Assembly: GCA_029204225.1 (NCBI GenBank)
Contig: CM055109.1
Location: 3,238,147 to 3,302,146, forward strand
DNA length: 64,000 nucleotides
Direction: 5' to 3'
From: Diphasiastrum complanatum
Lineage: Eukaryota > Streptophyta > Lycopodiopsida > Lycopodiales > Lycopodiaceae
Below are positions 47,101 to 58,541 of the stretch, one piece after another (the first letter of the stretch is position 1; the number at the start of each line of letters is the position of its first letter). Below the pieces are notes generated by a model. That model did no database searches and had not been told where the DNA came from. It saw only the letters and a program-made list of their open reading frames with translations. A program made the translations under genes and the position numbers.

Positions 47101-48077
47101 AATGCCATTAAAGATGAAAAATACTCTTTATGATATGTCATATGAGAAGTGGCTCCACTATCAATCCACCAAGGATCAATGTCTCCATGATTAGCCAACA
47201 AGCAAGATGACATAACAAAAGCATCATTTGAAAGAAGCTCATCCCCACCCTCATCAATAGTTAGATTGGTTTGCTTTTCCCCTTGATCCCTCTTTTTCTT
47301 AAAACAATCACTAGCAAAATGCCCTTTGACTCCACAATAGAAACATTTTAGCTTAGATCTATCCTTCTTTTTGCCAAAAGTAGAGTGCTCACCTTGGTCT
47401 TGCCCTTTAGACCAATTGCTTTTACCTTTGCCCTTGAACTTGCCTTTAGAGAACATTGCCTCCTCTTCTCCTCCTTGAGATGTAGAAGATGCTCCCACTC
47501 TTGCTTGCAACCTGAATTCTTCAGCCAACAAGACCTCTTGCAAGTCTCCAACACTTGGTAAACATTTTTGGATAGCATAACTTTGAACAAGATTAGCATG
47601 ATCATCCAACAAGCCATTGAGAATCACTTGAACAAGCTCCTCATTATTTATGCCATCATTAATGCATGCTAACTCATCATTCAATGCTTTAACTCTCAAA
47701 ACAAAAGCATGTCCATTCTCACTCTTCTTTTGCATACAAGAAAAGATTTGCCTTCTTAAAGTCAACACTCTAGAAGTAGACTTGGATTCATAAACCTTCT
47801 TCAAGGCTTCCCAAGCTTCACTAGATGATGTGCACTTACCAACCTCTTTGATAAGCTCATTTGTCACATTCATCTTGATCATGTGAAGGGCTTTCTTTGC
47901 CCTCTTGTCATACCTCAATTGTTCTTGAGGTGCCAAAGGTCTCTCCTCCACACCTACAACAATATCCATCAACTCATTCATCTCAAGCAAAGACTCCATC
48001 CTTACTTTCCAAGTAGAATAGTTGAGGGAGGTAAGCCTATCATTGCTTTCCAACATGTAGCCTCCATTTGTAGCCAT
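44127..48077 (-). CDS. Copia D Gag-Pol polyprotein
   Basis: 1316 residues without a stop, ending inside the LTR (LVEEGV, stop TGA). Order: gag domain (residues about 10-200), CX2CX4HX4C knuckle CFYCGVKGHFASDC (about 243-256), protease WWIDSGATSHMT (Asp about 305), GAG-pre-integrase with HHCC zinc site (HKRMGHLNY, CEECALSK), integrase with the acidic triad around LLHSDIHG (about 498), LRSDNGGEY (about 561) and NGVAERKN (about 597), reverse transcriptase with LLIYVDDII (about 990) and YGLKQAPRSWY, and RNase H with GFSDSDFAG (about 1155) and LSSSEAEY. Domain order PR-IN-RT-RH is copia type. All catalytic motifs look complete. Start ATG at 48077 is 0.6 kb from the LTR. Lineage within copia not assigned. 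Confidence 0.95.
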   Translation of the reverse strand: MATNGGYMLESNDRLTSLNYSTWKVRMESLLEMNELMDIVVGVEERPLAPQEQLRYDKRAKKALHMIKMNVTNELIKEVGKCTSSSEAWEALKKVYESKSTSRVLTLRRQIFSCMQKKSENGHAFVLRVKALNDELACINDGINNEELVQVILNGLLDDHANLVQSYAIQKCLPSVGDLQEVLLAEEFRLQARVGASSTSQGGEEEAMFSKGKFKGKGKSNWSKGQDQGEHSTFGKKKDRSKLKCFYCGVKGHFASDCFKKKRDQGEKQTNLTIDEGGDELLSNDAFVMSSCLLANHGDIDPWWIDSGATSHMTYHKEYFSSLMAFDGDRKVIYTANDGECAIKGIGTIPISLSTNRNIELKDVLLIPSITKNLLSVSQMLDKGFKVEFDGDACLIKKGCSIIAKGKRQGKLFKLDACVVANQVGCMANEQMSIQEVWHKRMGHLNYKALEVIAKKEVVRGLPKSLTCLNHVCEECALSKSHRLPYTRSISRSKMPFSLLHSDIHGVTTISNGGAKMYVTFIDDFSRFCWVYLLKSKDEVFDVFVKFKVAIETQFTTKIKCLRSDNGGEYISNKFKAFCDEHGIKREYTCPRTPQQNGVAERKNRTLCESAKAMRLNANLPKPFWSDALLCANFLCNRWPSVVLEGKTPFEALFGTKPNVKFLRTFGCICYFNITLDDRTKEDPSSRKGIFVGYSEVSKAYRIYVPSIKKVFTSRDVIFDESNIPKVVSSDDGVVATNVLDDNGVDDTLDVDVEEASSSQIPRRTPRHKVKPSRLTYDGKGKQVVDGSNYAFLTSFDVPSCVDEARQKEEWIQAMDLEFEALMKNNTWRLVELPKGKSAIGCKWIFKVKTNQDGSINKLKARLVAKGYAQEHGIDYEETFAPVAKMVSIRVIISLATLYGWDLWQLDISNAFLNGDLEEEVYMEQPESYVSHSKPNHVCFLQKSLYGLKQAPRSWYARLNSFLLSQNFTMSEYDHSLYFRISANDVTILLIYVDDIILSGGNKEDIEDIKKALKKEFEVHDLGLLSYILGIEVIRTSQITFISQEKYAISILNRFHMVDANPIDTPMESHVKLTIRGNERSFEDITLYRKLIGSLIYLTITRPDLSYCVGRLSQFMQDPSIEHWKLGKRILRYISGTKDFGIVYRGSSPNLFGFSDSDFAGDLMDRKSINAHAIFIGDGAISWMSKKQATISLSSSEAEYKALTSCTKEMVWIKRMIMELHLLDFSESPIIFCDNLSAQSLASNPVFHARSKHIEVAYHFVREQVLAKEIKLEHVPSKECVADISTKALGKDLFFKHRTSLGVLSKSMLKLVEEGV
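44132..44141 (-). other. Polypurine tract of copia D
   Basis: GAAGAGGGAG in element sense, overlapping the last codons of the polyprotein and abutting the 3' LTR. Confidence 0.85.
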
Positions 48078-48668
48078 GTTGCAATGATTGATCTCTGATC
48101 TTTGACCTGTTCCAATGCACTAAGCACTCTCTTGAATCAACAAATGAAACACAAGAAGAAATCACAAAGATTTGGAACCTAAAACCTTACTTTTTCTCTC
48201 TTTTCCTCACTTTTTCCTTAATTTTAGCCACTAGTTTTATGATTTCTTGATCAAACCAAGACCAAACCTCAATATACTTGCTTTTCCCTCACTCCTAAGA
48301 TTGAAATACACTCTTGAATCATTCAGCAAACTGAAAATCAGAGGGTTACATCAATTTTGAAGTTTTTGACATGAAGAAGCAAGAAATTGAATCAAAAAAC
48401 TATATGCTAGAATGGAAAACTAATAGGATCTTGTTGGATCTTGCATCTCCCTCTTTCCAAAACAATTTTTGTCTCCTTATTCTGATAAGTACAGAGGGAA
48501 TTCGCCCTACTTCAATTGAAATGCATACAAATGATGTTTTGATCACAAAGATCCAATTTCTACACATAAATCAACAAGATTTTTAGCTAGAAACTTGATT
48601 GGAATGCTACAAAAGCAAACTCGCCCACAAATCTCTTCTAAATCTGGCAAAACCTGCACATTTGGCCG
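48078..48668 (-). other. Leader of copia D
   Basis: About 590 bases of 5' untranslated RNA between primer site and polyprotein start; no ORF of note in element sense. Confidence 0.75.
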
Positions 48669-48686
48669 CCTAATGCTCTGATACCA
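48669..48686 (-). other. Primer binding site of copia D
   Basis: TGGTATCAGAGCATTAGG in element sense, directly next to the 5' LTR; perfect initiator Met-tRNA type. Confidence 0.95.
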
Positions 48687-49339
48687 TGTGAAAAACTCAG
48701 ATCCAAAAGATGCTAAAGTTTCATAAAGATCTTGGCCATGGAAGTTATGCACATCTAGATTGAAAAAATGATAGAAATTGTGATGTTAAGCATACTAAAC
48801 ATCAACTAAACATCAAAATCTGATCATAAGCTTCCACAAACAGAAACTTGCTGTCCCTGTCCGTACTTCAGAGCCTACAACCTGCATTTCACACGTGTGA
48901 AGCCATAGCAACAAAGAAATCACAATTCTAGTGGCTAGAATGCAAGATATGAACAAAAAAGTGAGAGAGAAGAAGATGGACCTTCAAAGAGCATAACATT
49001 CATTCAATAGAATGAAAATGAGATGTGTACATACTCGTGGAGATGGCTATTTATAGCAGCCATAGTGCCTCTTGGCCACTTGTCTTATGATAGGCTAAAA
49101 TTGGGGTCCAATAGGATTCACCCATATACCTAGAAATTTGGTCAAATAGGAATGCACCAAATTATGAGCCAATAGAAGAGCTCCACACTCGACCTCCTCT
49201 AATTAATGTGACCTCAAAAGTAGTGTACACATACTTTGGGCCTCTACATACATGTATGAACCTATCTCTAACTTTTATTTGGCCATAGGCCTACAAAATC
49301 TCAAGTTAGGAAAATACTACTAGTTGACAATTTTTCACA
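48687..49339 (-). repeat. 5' LTR of copia D
   Basis: 653 bases. TATA box CTATAAATAG at 49047-49056 would drive the element transcript; palindrome CACACGTGTG at 48890-48899 is a G-box/E-box-like site. Confidence 0.95.
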
Positions 49340-50915
49340 TTTTTTGCAAGCAAGTTGGTTTTGGGCCTATCTTTGGCTAGAGGGCACCTTTTTTGGCCAT
49401 CCTTGGGCCAAAATGACTCCTAAAATTGGCTGCTCACACCAGCGGATAGAGCGACGTCACAAAGCAGGGAGAAATGCATTTCGGAATGTTTTCATAACCA
49501 TTCCATCAAGCGGAGTGCGGGTGACCTAGTGATGGGCTACATTTGCTATTTGGGTACCGTAGGGCCAAATTTGGGGCAATTTTTGGCTGGTGAAACCTAC
49601 TACAGGGCGGTACAATGAGGCATTATCACTTTCAAATCTTTATTGCTTATTTCTAATAGGGTAACAGGGTGTTTGGAAGCAGTAAATGCAATATGGGGAC
49701 GAATGGTAGCAAAATTGTGTGGAGAAAACTAGGCGACGGAAGTGCAGTTTGTCGGCATGACTACTCATCATTGGCGACCATTTTGAGAGAGCAAGCAATC
49801 ACAGGTGAGAGGTAGGCATGGTATGCTAGGTACAGGTAAAAACTTCTTGTGATCAGATTCAACTCTTGGGGTCAGAACCGACCAATGTCAGGTGGCATGT
49901 TGGGGGAATGCTCTCACAGGCATGATCGGCAATGACATTGTTGAGTCAGGTGATAGTTGCATTGACACACGCATTTGTGGCTTGGAAATTTCTCATTTGG
50001 AGGGAAATATGGGCTAGCTTGGAAGTACACACATTTTGGCAGTCATAGGTGATGGAAGTGCAAGGTGGTGCCAGTTGGAAGCCATTGGACAAGATAGCAG
50101 ACTTGCATTGGACGAGCTGAGTGTGGGACACACAGAGGATGAAGAATGGGTCACTAATCACACTTTGGATGCTCTTGGAGAGTGGTGAGTGTGATGATTT
50201 TGTAGTTTTGCAGTCGGTAAGTCAATTTTGATCAAGCCGGTTTTAGTTATGGAGTAGTGTATCAGGTTTGTCATCGAGGAGATACACTTCAACTGCCTAT
50301 TCTGGGTAAGTCAAGTCAATTTGCCATATCATGATTGCATCAGGGATGCAGATTCCAGTGATCGGATCGTTTGGTTTGGGCCATGGAAGATCTCACAAGT
50401 TCACTTGGAGGGATATTGGCATGCACAGTCATGTGAGGGACTTGATGGTATCTTTGGAGTTCACATCTCAGTGTATTCTCAAGGAGTGGTTTGGAACCAG
50501 TCACAGGAGCAGCTTGGACCTAGCTTGGGGCAATACAGGTGGGCACTATAGGGTAGATGCTTAGATCTTTGTGATTAGGGATGGCATTGGGATACCTAGT
50601 AGGGATAACACTGCAGGATGACGTGGGATGATCATCAAGGGACACCTATTTCATATTGGGCTTGAGTCATTGGCATGGACAAGACTTACAGGTGGGATTC
50701 ATGATGGAATCAGAACACTGCAAACGCAAATCGGCAAAGCGTGAAGCTTTAAGAGCCAGCTCTAGGTTGGAGAGCTGATTGAGATCACACGAGGTGTGGT
50801 CGAAGGGCAAACATTGTGGTGAGTGTTTTGCTAGCGATCTACTAAAGGGGACACCGATAGTGAGGACTTCATGGTGTTCTCATTTGGGAGTACAGGTTAG
50901 CATTACAGCAAGGGG
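49340..50915 (+). repeat. Repeat family E, copy 3, right part
   Basis: Same strand match to about 9330-10880 and inverted match to 2370-3930. Only short shared ORFs; no protein motif. Confidence 0.78.
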
Positions 50916-52066
50916 ACGACTGGGGTACTTCTTCTGATTCAGTCTCTTTGGATTACCCATCTGTCTTCTTTAGCCTTGTCTTTTTCATATTAGGCTTGTG
51001 ACCTTGGCTGTCGATCTTGCTGATGTTGTTGCTGGCAGCGCAACTAGTCCAGTGGATCCAAGCAAATCCACTCCCCCCCCCCGCAAAAGCTGTTGGTGGG
51101 GATGTTGTTATTGGTAATTGTTCATGCTCAGGATTGGATCGACGTGTGGAACACGTAGTTGAAACTCGTTTGAACATGCGACTGGACTAAAGGTCGAACA
51201 AATTTTAACTAAATTTGTTTCGATCTTGCTATAGTTGACTCGAAGATGAATATGGCAATGAGATGCAGGAATCAACTCTAATTTGACATGGATTTCTCAT
51301 ATGTCTCAAAAATCCTAAACTGCTATACAAGGTAATCTGAGGATAGATAGATGAATGAAAATGTGTTTGTGAGATGCTCTACAGAAGACTCTCGTGCAAT
51401 AGCTATTCCTCAAGCAAAAATCAATCACACAAAATAGGTGAAGAGAAACAAGGAAATAAACAAACATTATAGAGAGTGATAACTGTATAGCACTTGTTGA
51501 ACAAAACTTGCATTCATCAACATTTATAATGTACCCTGATAGTTGCAATATTTCAGTTGTTTTGTAGAGTAATGTGATTTACTCTGACATGCCCTTGTCA
51601 AAACAAGGTAGGGTTGGTTACACCAAAATCTACCATCATGGATAGCAGATGTTGTAAGATATAGCTTGAGATGCAGGTATTATTGTGACCCTATGTCCTG
51701 AGGACCTCTGTGAACAAGAGATTCAAAACTGAATCTCTATCTGGATTTTCGAATCTGAGAAATATTGTGGATTGGCACACTGGAAATTTTATCAGCATGT
51801 GGAAAGACAAATAGATTTGAAGTTGTAGAAGTGGAGAAAAACTGTCAATTCCCTGTGGAGGTTGCTCTTGGTTGGACATTGTAGCAGATGACAAAATATC
51901 GGTTTCACATTCTTTTGATGAGGACTCATTTCATATTAGTGTCTTTTTGCATTATGGAGCTGGTGTATTGTGCGGTAATGTAGAAGTTTGCAAAAAACTT
52001 CTCGATTGAGCAGCAGGTTTACATGTTGGTTGCTATGGTGCTCATGTGGTTGTCGTGAGAATCCTA
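50916..52066. other. Spacer with no gene supported
   Basis: Contains a C10 run at 51073-51082. Small ORFs on the minus strand lack family motifs. The right part should be the interior of the gypsy element whose gag follows. Confidence 0.45.
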
Positions 52067-53416
52067 TTATGATTTATAACTGACGTGATGGGCAGGTAGG
52101 ATCTTAGTTGGTTGTTTTGGACAGTCTTTGAAACTGTGTTTTCTGATACAGTCAGGACACTCAGCATGGTACTTGGTCTTGACTGGACAATCAACCATGA
52201 AGTGGCCAGTTTCACCACAAATGAAACATCTGGTGTGCAATGGCCCTTGTATAATAGCATAGCCATCTTGTATGGCTAATGGTTCTGGATTTTCTGGTGG
52301 ATATTCGGGATAAGTCAAGGAATGTCGAGAATGTGATGGTTGTGCTTCATATTGTTGGACTGTATGTGCTTCGATAGGCGGATATGAAGGACAAGCATCA
52401 ACAAAATGCATAGCTCGGCAGTGTGGGCACCATATTGTTTTTTTGTCTATAAGGTACCTGTGTAGGGTTTGACTGACCAGGCATGCTGCTTTGGATAGAC
52501 TTCAGGGTAGCTTGAAACTCATTGGTGAGTTTCTCCATCTGTAGTTGATGTTGCTTATTAAGCAACTCCAACTGGGATTTCCAAAGTTGATCTCGGGTGT
52601 CCTCGATCGGCTTCGACTCAAGGACAGGAGCACGTGGTGCTCGCCGTTCCTTAGATTCATCAACATCTGATCTCTCGTCTTCTTCTTTGATGGCCTCAGA
52701 CATAGCTAACTTTAGGCTCGTATATTCGTCATTTGATTTAAGCTCGCGTCTAATCCATCTTGGAAGGCCAACTAAGAACCAGATGATGAGCATCTGTTCG
52801 GAGGGCTATTCTTGTACTTGACTTTTGAGGCGTTTGAAACGCTCGATATAGTCTCGTACACATTCATCTTTTATCATTTTGATGTTACTCAATTTGACAA
52901 AAGGACTCTCTATAAAACGAAAGGGCTTAAAACGATTAATAGAGGACTCTTTCAAAATTGACCAGTCTATCTTTTCGTCACGATCAAGGTTGAAAACCAA
53001 TCATGTGCTTTAGCAATCATGGTCATCAAAAACAGTTGGACCATAGCATCGGGAGATGTTTCGCCATACACATCACATGCTTTCTCAAAGATTTGCAAAA
53101 ATCTTTGAGGGTCCAAACTACCGTCAAACTTTGGTAGATCTAGCTTGGGTGTACGTCTCTCAAGATGAGCATGGTGGGTAGCAGAAACTCCATTAAGGTT
53201 GGTTCTGGCATGAGATGTTTCAACACCATAAACATGGGTTCTGGCTCGTGAGGACTCGGCTCTATCAGGTTCTTGTCCTTCGAATGGGTTTGTGAATGGC
53301 TCATAGGGTTGGGACCACATTCGGTAGAATCTATGACGTCTGATTTGTTCAGCTGTAGGGGACCTTACCTCGTATGGATAATCGTCTGGGATTTCAGGAT
53401 CTGTAAGCTGGTCCAT
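52067..53416 (-). pseudogene. Gypsy gag remnant with two zinc knuckles
   Basis: Reads from 53416 (MDQLTDPEIPDDYPYEVRSP) through a gag domain (LDLPKFDGSLDPQRFLQIFE, AHDWFSTL), then, after frame breaks near 52980 and 52800, ECVRDYIERFKRLKSQVQE, a charged spacer, and finally a knuckle CFICGETGHFMVDC plus a short one CPDCIRKHSFKDC at about 52140-52230. At least two frameshifts and one stop. Protease and pol are absent to the left. The right side is cut at about 53590 by copia G. Confidence 0.82.
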
Positions 53417-53591
53417 TGGGTACTGGGGTATGAGTTTCTAGTATTGATGGTTTTTTAGGGTTTTTAATGTTTTTGAGATTTTCTGGGTTTTTTCAGGAAG
53501 TCAAGGGAAATCTCAGTATGAAAAGAGGTTTCTATTGGTATGGGTGTTGTTTTTTGAAAAAAATTTGGTGTTCATGCCCTTTTTTTTTTTT

Positions 53592-53841
53592 CAACGAGCG
53601 AGACACTGACGATCTTGCTTTAGAAACTAAATTGATAATACAGTCGCTCTATTTTTGTGCATCTCCCTATCTTGTGCTGTCATTTGTCTTGATTGCTAGA
53701 TTAGAATGTGTTATGTGATGTGTAGTCGCATGTCTAGGATCCTGTAAACAGCTTCCGTGCAAAGAGAAAATTCAAAGACACAAAATTGTTCGCGAATAAG
53801 AAGAAGAAGACAAAAAGAGAAATGGTCTCGCTTCCACGACA
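53592..53841 (+). repeat. 5' LTR of copia G, truncated
   Basis: Matches the last 250 bases of the LTR at 57120-57939 with about one change per 12-15 bases; the first 570 bases are missing. Ends CACGACA before the primer site. Confidence 0.82.
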
Positions 53842-53860
53842 TGGTATCAAAGCTAGCAGG
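53842..53860 (+). other. Primer binding site of copia G
   Basis: TGGTATCAAAGCTAGCAGG, initiator Met-tRNA type with one change. Confidence 0.85.
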
Positions 53861-53906
53861 TTGTCACTACTGACATCCCAGCAGTGATTCTTCCAGACAA
53901 CACAAT

Positions 53907-56900
53907 ATGGCTACAACAATCCAGATAAGATTAGCAATCAGTCTCGATGGCGCAAATTACAGAATCTGGAAATTCAAAATCAAAACACTTCTGAAGGGCA
54001 AAGGCATCTGGTTGGTGTCCGAGCTCTCAGAGGTGCAGCTTCCAGAGGGAGACCCGAGGAGAGCTGAATGGATCAAAAAAGATGAGCGCGCAATGGCGAT
54101 CATCGTTTCGTCCATAAATGAAAATCTACTCATGCAGATTGAAGATTGCAAAAGCAGCCATGCAACATGAAAAAGATTAAAACAAAAGTATGAAGTGAGG
54201 ACTGCAGCTTTAGTCATGCACCTTCACAATCAACTGCAATCCATACGGTGGGATGGCAACCAGTTGGATCAGCATGTTGAGAAGATTAGAACGATCTTCG
54301 CTCAACTCACTGCATCAGGACAGGAGCACCAGGTCCCAGCACCACAATAGTTGATGTACTTCATGAAATCTCTACCGACGTCCTATCAGCCGCTGAGAAT
54401 GCTCATACTGAGTATACCACATATGACATTCGACAAAGCAGTCAGTCTTGTCGCTAATGAGAGAATGATGAGAGATGAAGGAGAGAGAAGCAATGATCAA
54501 GAAAAAGCTCTCTTCACAAAAGTGAGCTCGTCCACTCTGATGTTTGTGGACCGATGAAGATGGATTCTATCATGGCCATATTTGGTTAAGGACTTGGAAT
54601 AGTCCTAATATGGTAGACCGGCCTTCCAGTGTTCAAGATTATTGGTCATGCCTAGATTTTATTCCAAGTCGAGGCCTGTTGGTGACTAATAACCTTGAGA
54701 GGACCTAGACACTCTAATTGAGACATATGGAGTAGTGCATGTACTTGTGACTGATATAGGCAGGAGGTATGCATATAGAGTTGTGACCTATTTATAGTTG
54801 ACCTGCATGGGAATTACATGTGCTCATGCATAGGATCCTACTCTCTATATATTGAGGTAGTGATTATTCCGTCGACGACTTGGTCTAGGTTACCTGATGA
54901 GCTCTTCTCCTCTCGCTGTCACATTGGCATGGCTTGGGGGCTAGATCCAGGAGGATTCTTTAGCAGGGATCTAGGATTGGTTGGGTGGTTTTGCTCCATA
55001 GTCTCTCTTGTGTTTTCCTATTCTTATCTTAGGAAATTGTCCCTAGTGGTCTTTACAGATTTGCTCTCAAGTTCGAGATACTTTCTGACGTTCATAGATG
55101 ATTACAACCGGATGACCACGATCTACTACTTGAAGAAGAAATCCGAAGTGTTTGACTCTTTCAAGAAGTTTGTGGCATTTGCAAAGCGACACACCTCAAA
55201 AATGATACAGAACCTTAGATCTGACAATAGAGGTGAATACAAATGCACAGAATTCTCAAGATTCCGCAAAGAACAGGAGATAGAACACCAGTTCACTCCT
55301 GCATACACACTTGAATACAATGGTGTGGTAGAAAGAAGGAATAGAACGCTAGTTGAAGGAGCTAGATGCGAGCAGCATGAAGCAGAGGATCAATCCCACG
55401 AACAAGAAACGTTCGAGAAGCGACGAAACGAACATCAAAGGTCAACAAGACAAAGAAGACCTCCAGACCGCTACTTTTACAATATTCAATGGAGCGAAGA
55501 CATGCAATTTGAATGTTGTAGATTCACAGAAGAGCCAACAACATGTCAAGAAGCTATCCAGAGTCCAGAGTCCAGAGGGAGAATTCTAGAAGCAGGCAAT
55601 GTCAGAAGAGATGGAGTCAATGAGATGAAACGAGGCATGGACATTAGAGCCACTGCCAGAAAACAAAAAAATAGTCGACTACAAGTGGGTATACAAGAAT
55701 AAGATGAAATCAGATGGCACCATTGGCCGCTACAAAGCAAGGCTTGTCACGAAGGGCTACACGCAGAGATATGGTGTTGGTTATTTCAGCACATATTCGC
55801 CCATGGTGAAGATGACAAGAATAAGGCTACTCCTTGCATACGCCACACAGTACAATTTGAAAATTCACCAGATTGACATGAAAACAACCTATCTCCATGG
55901 AGATCTAGAGGAGGAAATCTTCATGAAACAACCTGAAGGCTATGAAGACCCCGACAACAAATAATATGTCTGTCGATTGCAGAGATGCATCTACGGTCTA
56001 AAACAGGCATCACGAGCCTGGTATAAAAATCTTGATGGTCTTCTGAAGTCTCTAGACTTCAATCTTACTCAACCAGACTGTAATGTCTACATTAAAACAG
56101 TAGAAAAGGAATTTGTGATACTGGCCATTTTTGTGGATGATTCGTTGATGATAGAAAATTCCTTGATGTTGATCAAAGACACGAAAAGTTTTTGAAAGCT
56201 ACGAAATCCCAGATCTCGGAGAAGCAACAAAATGCCTAGGGCTAGAGATTAGAAGAGATCGAACAAAGGGCAAAATGCACTTGAGTAGTCAGAATATGCC
56301 AGAAAAGTGCTAAGGCTACAGTACCACATGATGGATTGCAAAGAAAGGGCCACACCAATGATAGCTGGAGCCAAGCTCACGAAGCAGGATTGCCCAAAAA
56401 TGAAAGAAGAAGAACAGAGGATGGCAGGTATACCCTACCAAAACTTAATCAGTAGTTTGATGTACTTGACAATCTATACCAGACCCGATGTGGCTTTCTT
56501 AGTTTATGCCTTGAGCCAATTCTCTTCCAATCCTGGCATGGCACATTGGCAAATGGCAAAACGAATCCTACAATATCTATAGGGTACCTAGAATATTGGA
56601 TCAGAGCTGAAAACAAAAAAAAAGGATTCGAGCTGCACCAATACAGTGATGCAAGCTGGGAAAGCTAGAAAGATGACAGCAAGTCCATTACTGGAGGATG
56701 TACAATAGCGTGCAAAGCTGCAATCAGCTGGATATGCAAAAAGCAAACCTTGGTGGCTCAATCCTCTTGCGAAGTTGAACATATTGTAGCTTCAAAGGAT
56801 GCGAATGATGTAGTGTGGCTATAGATGATGCTGGAGGAAATCGGGATACCATGAGAGGGGCCAAGCACGATGATGATGGACTCTCAAAGTGCCATCTATC

Positions 56901-57119
56901 TATCCGAGGATCCTATCTTCCATTCAAAGACAAAGCACATACCGTTGAAGTACCATCACATTCGAGATTTGATCTCGAAAGGAGAGCTCCAGGTCCAGTA
57001 TATAGAATAAAAAAATATGATTGCAGAGCTACTCACAAAACCACTCAACAAGCCACTCTTTGCCAAGCAAAGAAAGACAATTGGATTAAACGTACAAAGC
57101 TGCAAGGTTCAAGAGGGAG
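53907..57119 (+). pseudogene. Decayed copia element G polyprotein
   Basis: Gag from 53907 (MATTIQIRLAISLDGANYRI) to about 54530, with stops near 54170 and 54348. The zinc knuckle, protease and GAG-pre-integrase are missing: gag passes straight to VHSDVCGPMKM of the integrase. A B-type LTR then interrupts (54571-55057), and integrase resumes with FIDDYNRMTTIYYLKKKSE and LRSDNRGEY, where the usual SDNGGE is changed. A further deletion joins integrase to the IN-RT linker. RT at 55704-56200 (KARLVTKGYTQRYG, YGLKQASRAWY, IFVDDSLM) and RNase H remnants to 57080 have many stops. It ends at a polypurine tract (CAAGAGGGAG, 57110-57119). Confidence 0.87.
54571..55057 (+). repeat. Solo B-type LTR inside copia G integrase
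   Basis: CATGGCCATATTTGGTTAAG to GTGGTCTTTACA matches the B LTR in plus orientation. The first few bases are altered, no target duplication is clear, and no B interior is attached, so it looks like a solo LTR left by recombination. Confidence 0.82.
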
Positions 57120-57939
57120 TGTCAGAAATGGTGAACTCCTACAACTTTGTCGCAACACGAACAACAAACTAAGGTCAAACGAGAACAATTTGCGATAGTC
57201 AACATCCCTTGACTCAAAGCACGAACGATTCGTGAATCATTTGTGAATCGTAAACACACCTCTGGGACCGCAAATCGCAAAGGGGCGCAAAACGAAAGAA
57301 ACGAAAAGAACAAAAGCAAATGGGAGATTATGAAACAAACGAAGAGGAATCTTTCACGCTGCCAGCTGGCTGCTCAACGGGCTTAGAGTCGTAGACTTCA
57401 TGCCCAACTGAAATGAGTGTCAACGACGGAGACTAACTAACTAGTTGATTAGCGTTAACTAGTCTTGTGATTCTACGTCTAGCCATCTTGTAAATTCCAC
57501 ACTGTGGATGTATAAACGATCCTCTCTAGATCATAAACTAATGTGAAGAAAAATAATCTGAATAAAGAGATCTGTAAGAGACAGAGAGAGAGAGGTAGCG
57601 AGTAGAGCAGAAAAATACTAGAAACTATAGTTGTGCATGAAAGTCTGCCAACGAGCAGAACACAGCGAAAGAGCAAAGTGTCATTCTGCCAACGAGCGAC
57701 ACACTAACAATCTCGCTCTAAAAACTAAACTGATAATACAGTTGCTCTATTTTCATGCATCTCCCTGTCTTGTGCTATCATTTGTCTTGATTGCTAGAAT
57801 AGAATGTGTTCTGTGATGTGTAGTCGCATGTCTGGGATCATGTAAACAACTTCCGCGCAAAGAGAAAATTCAAAGACACAAAATCGTTCGCGAATAAGAA
57901 GAAAAAGACGAAAAGGGAAACAGTCTCACTTCTGCGACA
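57120..57939 (+). repeat. 3' LTR of copia G
   Basis: 820 bases, TGTCAGAAATGG to CTTCTGCGACA. Follows the polypurine tract. Confidence 0.8.
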
Positions 57940-58486
57940 TGGAAGACATACTTATCTAGTTATTAGAGCTTTGTACCTTTGGATCTACAGTAAGAATTGT
58001 TCTTGGCACTATGTGGATTAGAGAGGAGTATCATTTGAGTCCTAAGGAGACATTAAATATGCAAACCTATCCTTTTGGGTGCACAAGTGAATGCTTCTTA
58101 GACAATAGGCTGAGCTAGAATCCAAATATCTTCTTGGTCAATGTTGTCCGTCGCAACCAAAAGTAAAAGTTTGGGCACACCTAGGATCTGATCCACCTAA
58201 GTTCAATGAGTTCAATGAGTTGAAAGACAAGGAAATAATGAGATCATCAAGAATTTGATGTTGTTAAAATTGTTTATGTAAAAGAGTCCCTAGTCTTTTG
58301 AGCATAGATGCTAATCTTTTTAAAAGAAGAAGTGGCCAAATCACCACAACTATTTCTATATCGGTTATCAGATGTTGCTGAGATGCTATTAAGTTTAAGA
58401 TCAAGTGCTTTAAAAAAAAGCTCTCTATGAGATCGAGAGCCTTTGTTACAACTATATCCATGGGCTAGAAGTGAGTGCATTATTGT
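57940..58486. other. Unassigned spacer
   Basis: No coding frame or repeat family recognised. Confidence 0.45.
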
Positions 58487-58541
58487 CCTTAGAGTTAGAA
58501 ATCGGTTCTAATCTGATTCATTGGTATAAGCTCTAAATGCG
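58487..58541 (+). repeat. Scrap of the E2-end LTR-like sequence
   Basis: Matches 12832-12890 and is cut by the LTR of element A'. Confidence 0.6.

Larger units (their letters stand above)
43479..49339 (-). mobile_element. Full-length Ty1/copia element D, apparently intact
   Basis: 5861 bases. LTRs 43479-44131 and 48687-49339, each 653 bases and identical as far as I can compare by eye. Primer site, polypurine tract and one uninterrupted polyprotein are all in place. Inserted in repeat E copy 3 with a TTTTT duplication; the uninterrupted site is seen inverted at about 3930-3960. Everything needed for autonomous transposition appears present, so it is young and may be active. Confidence 0.94.
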
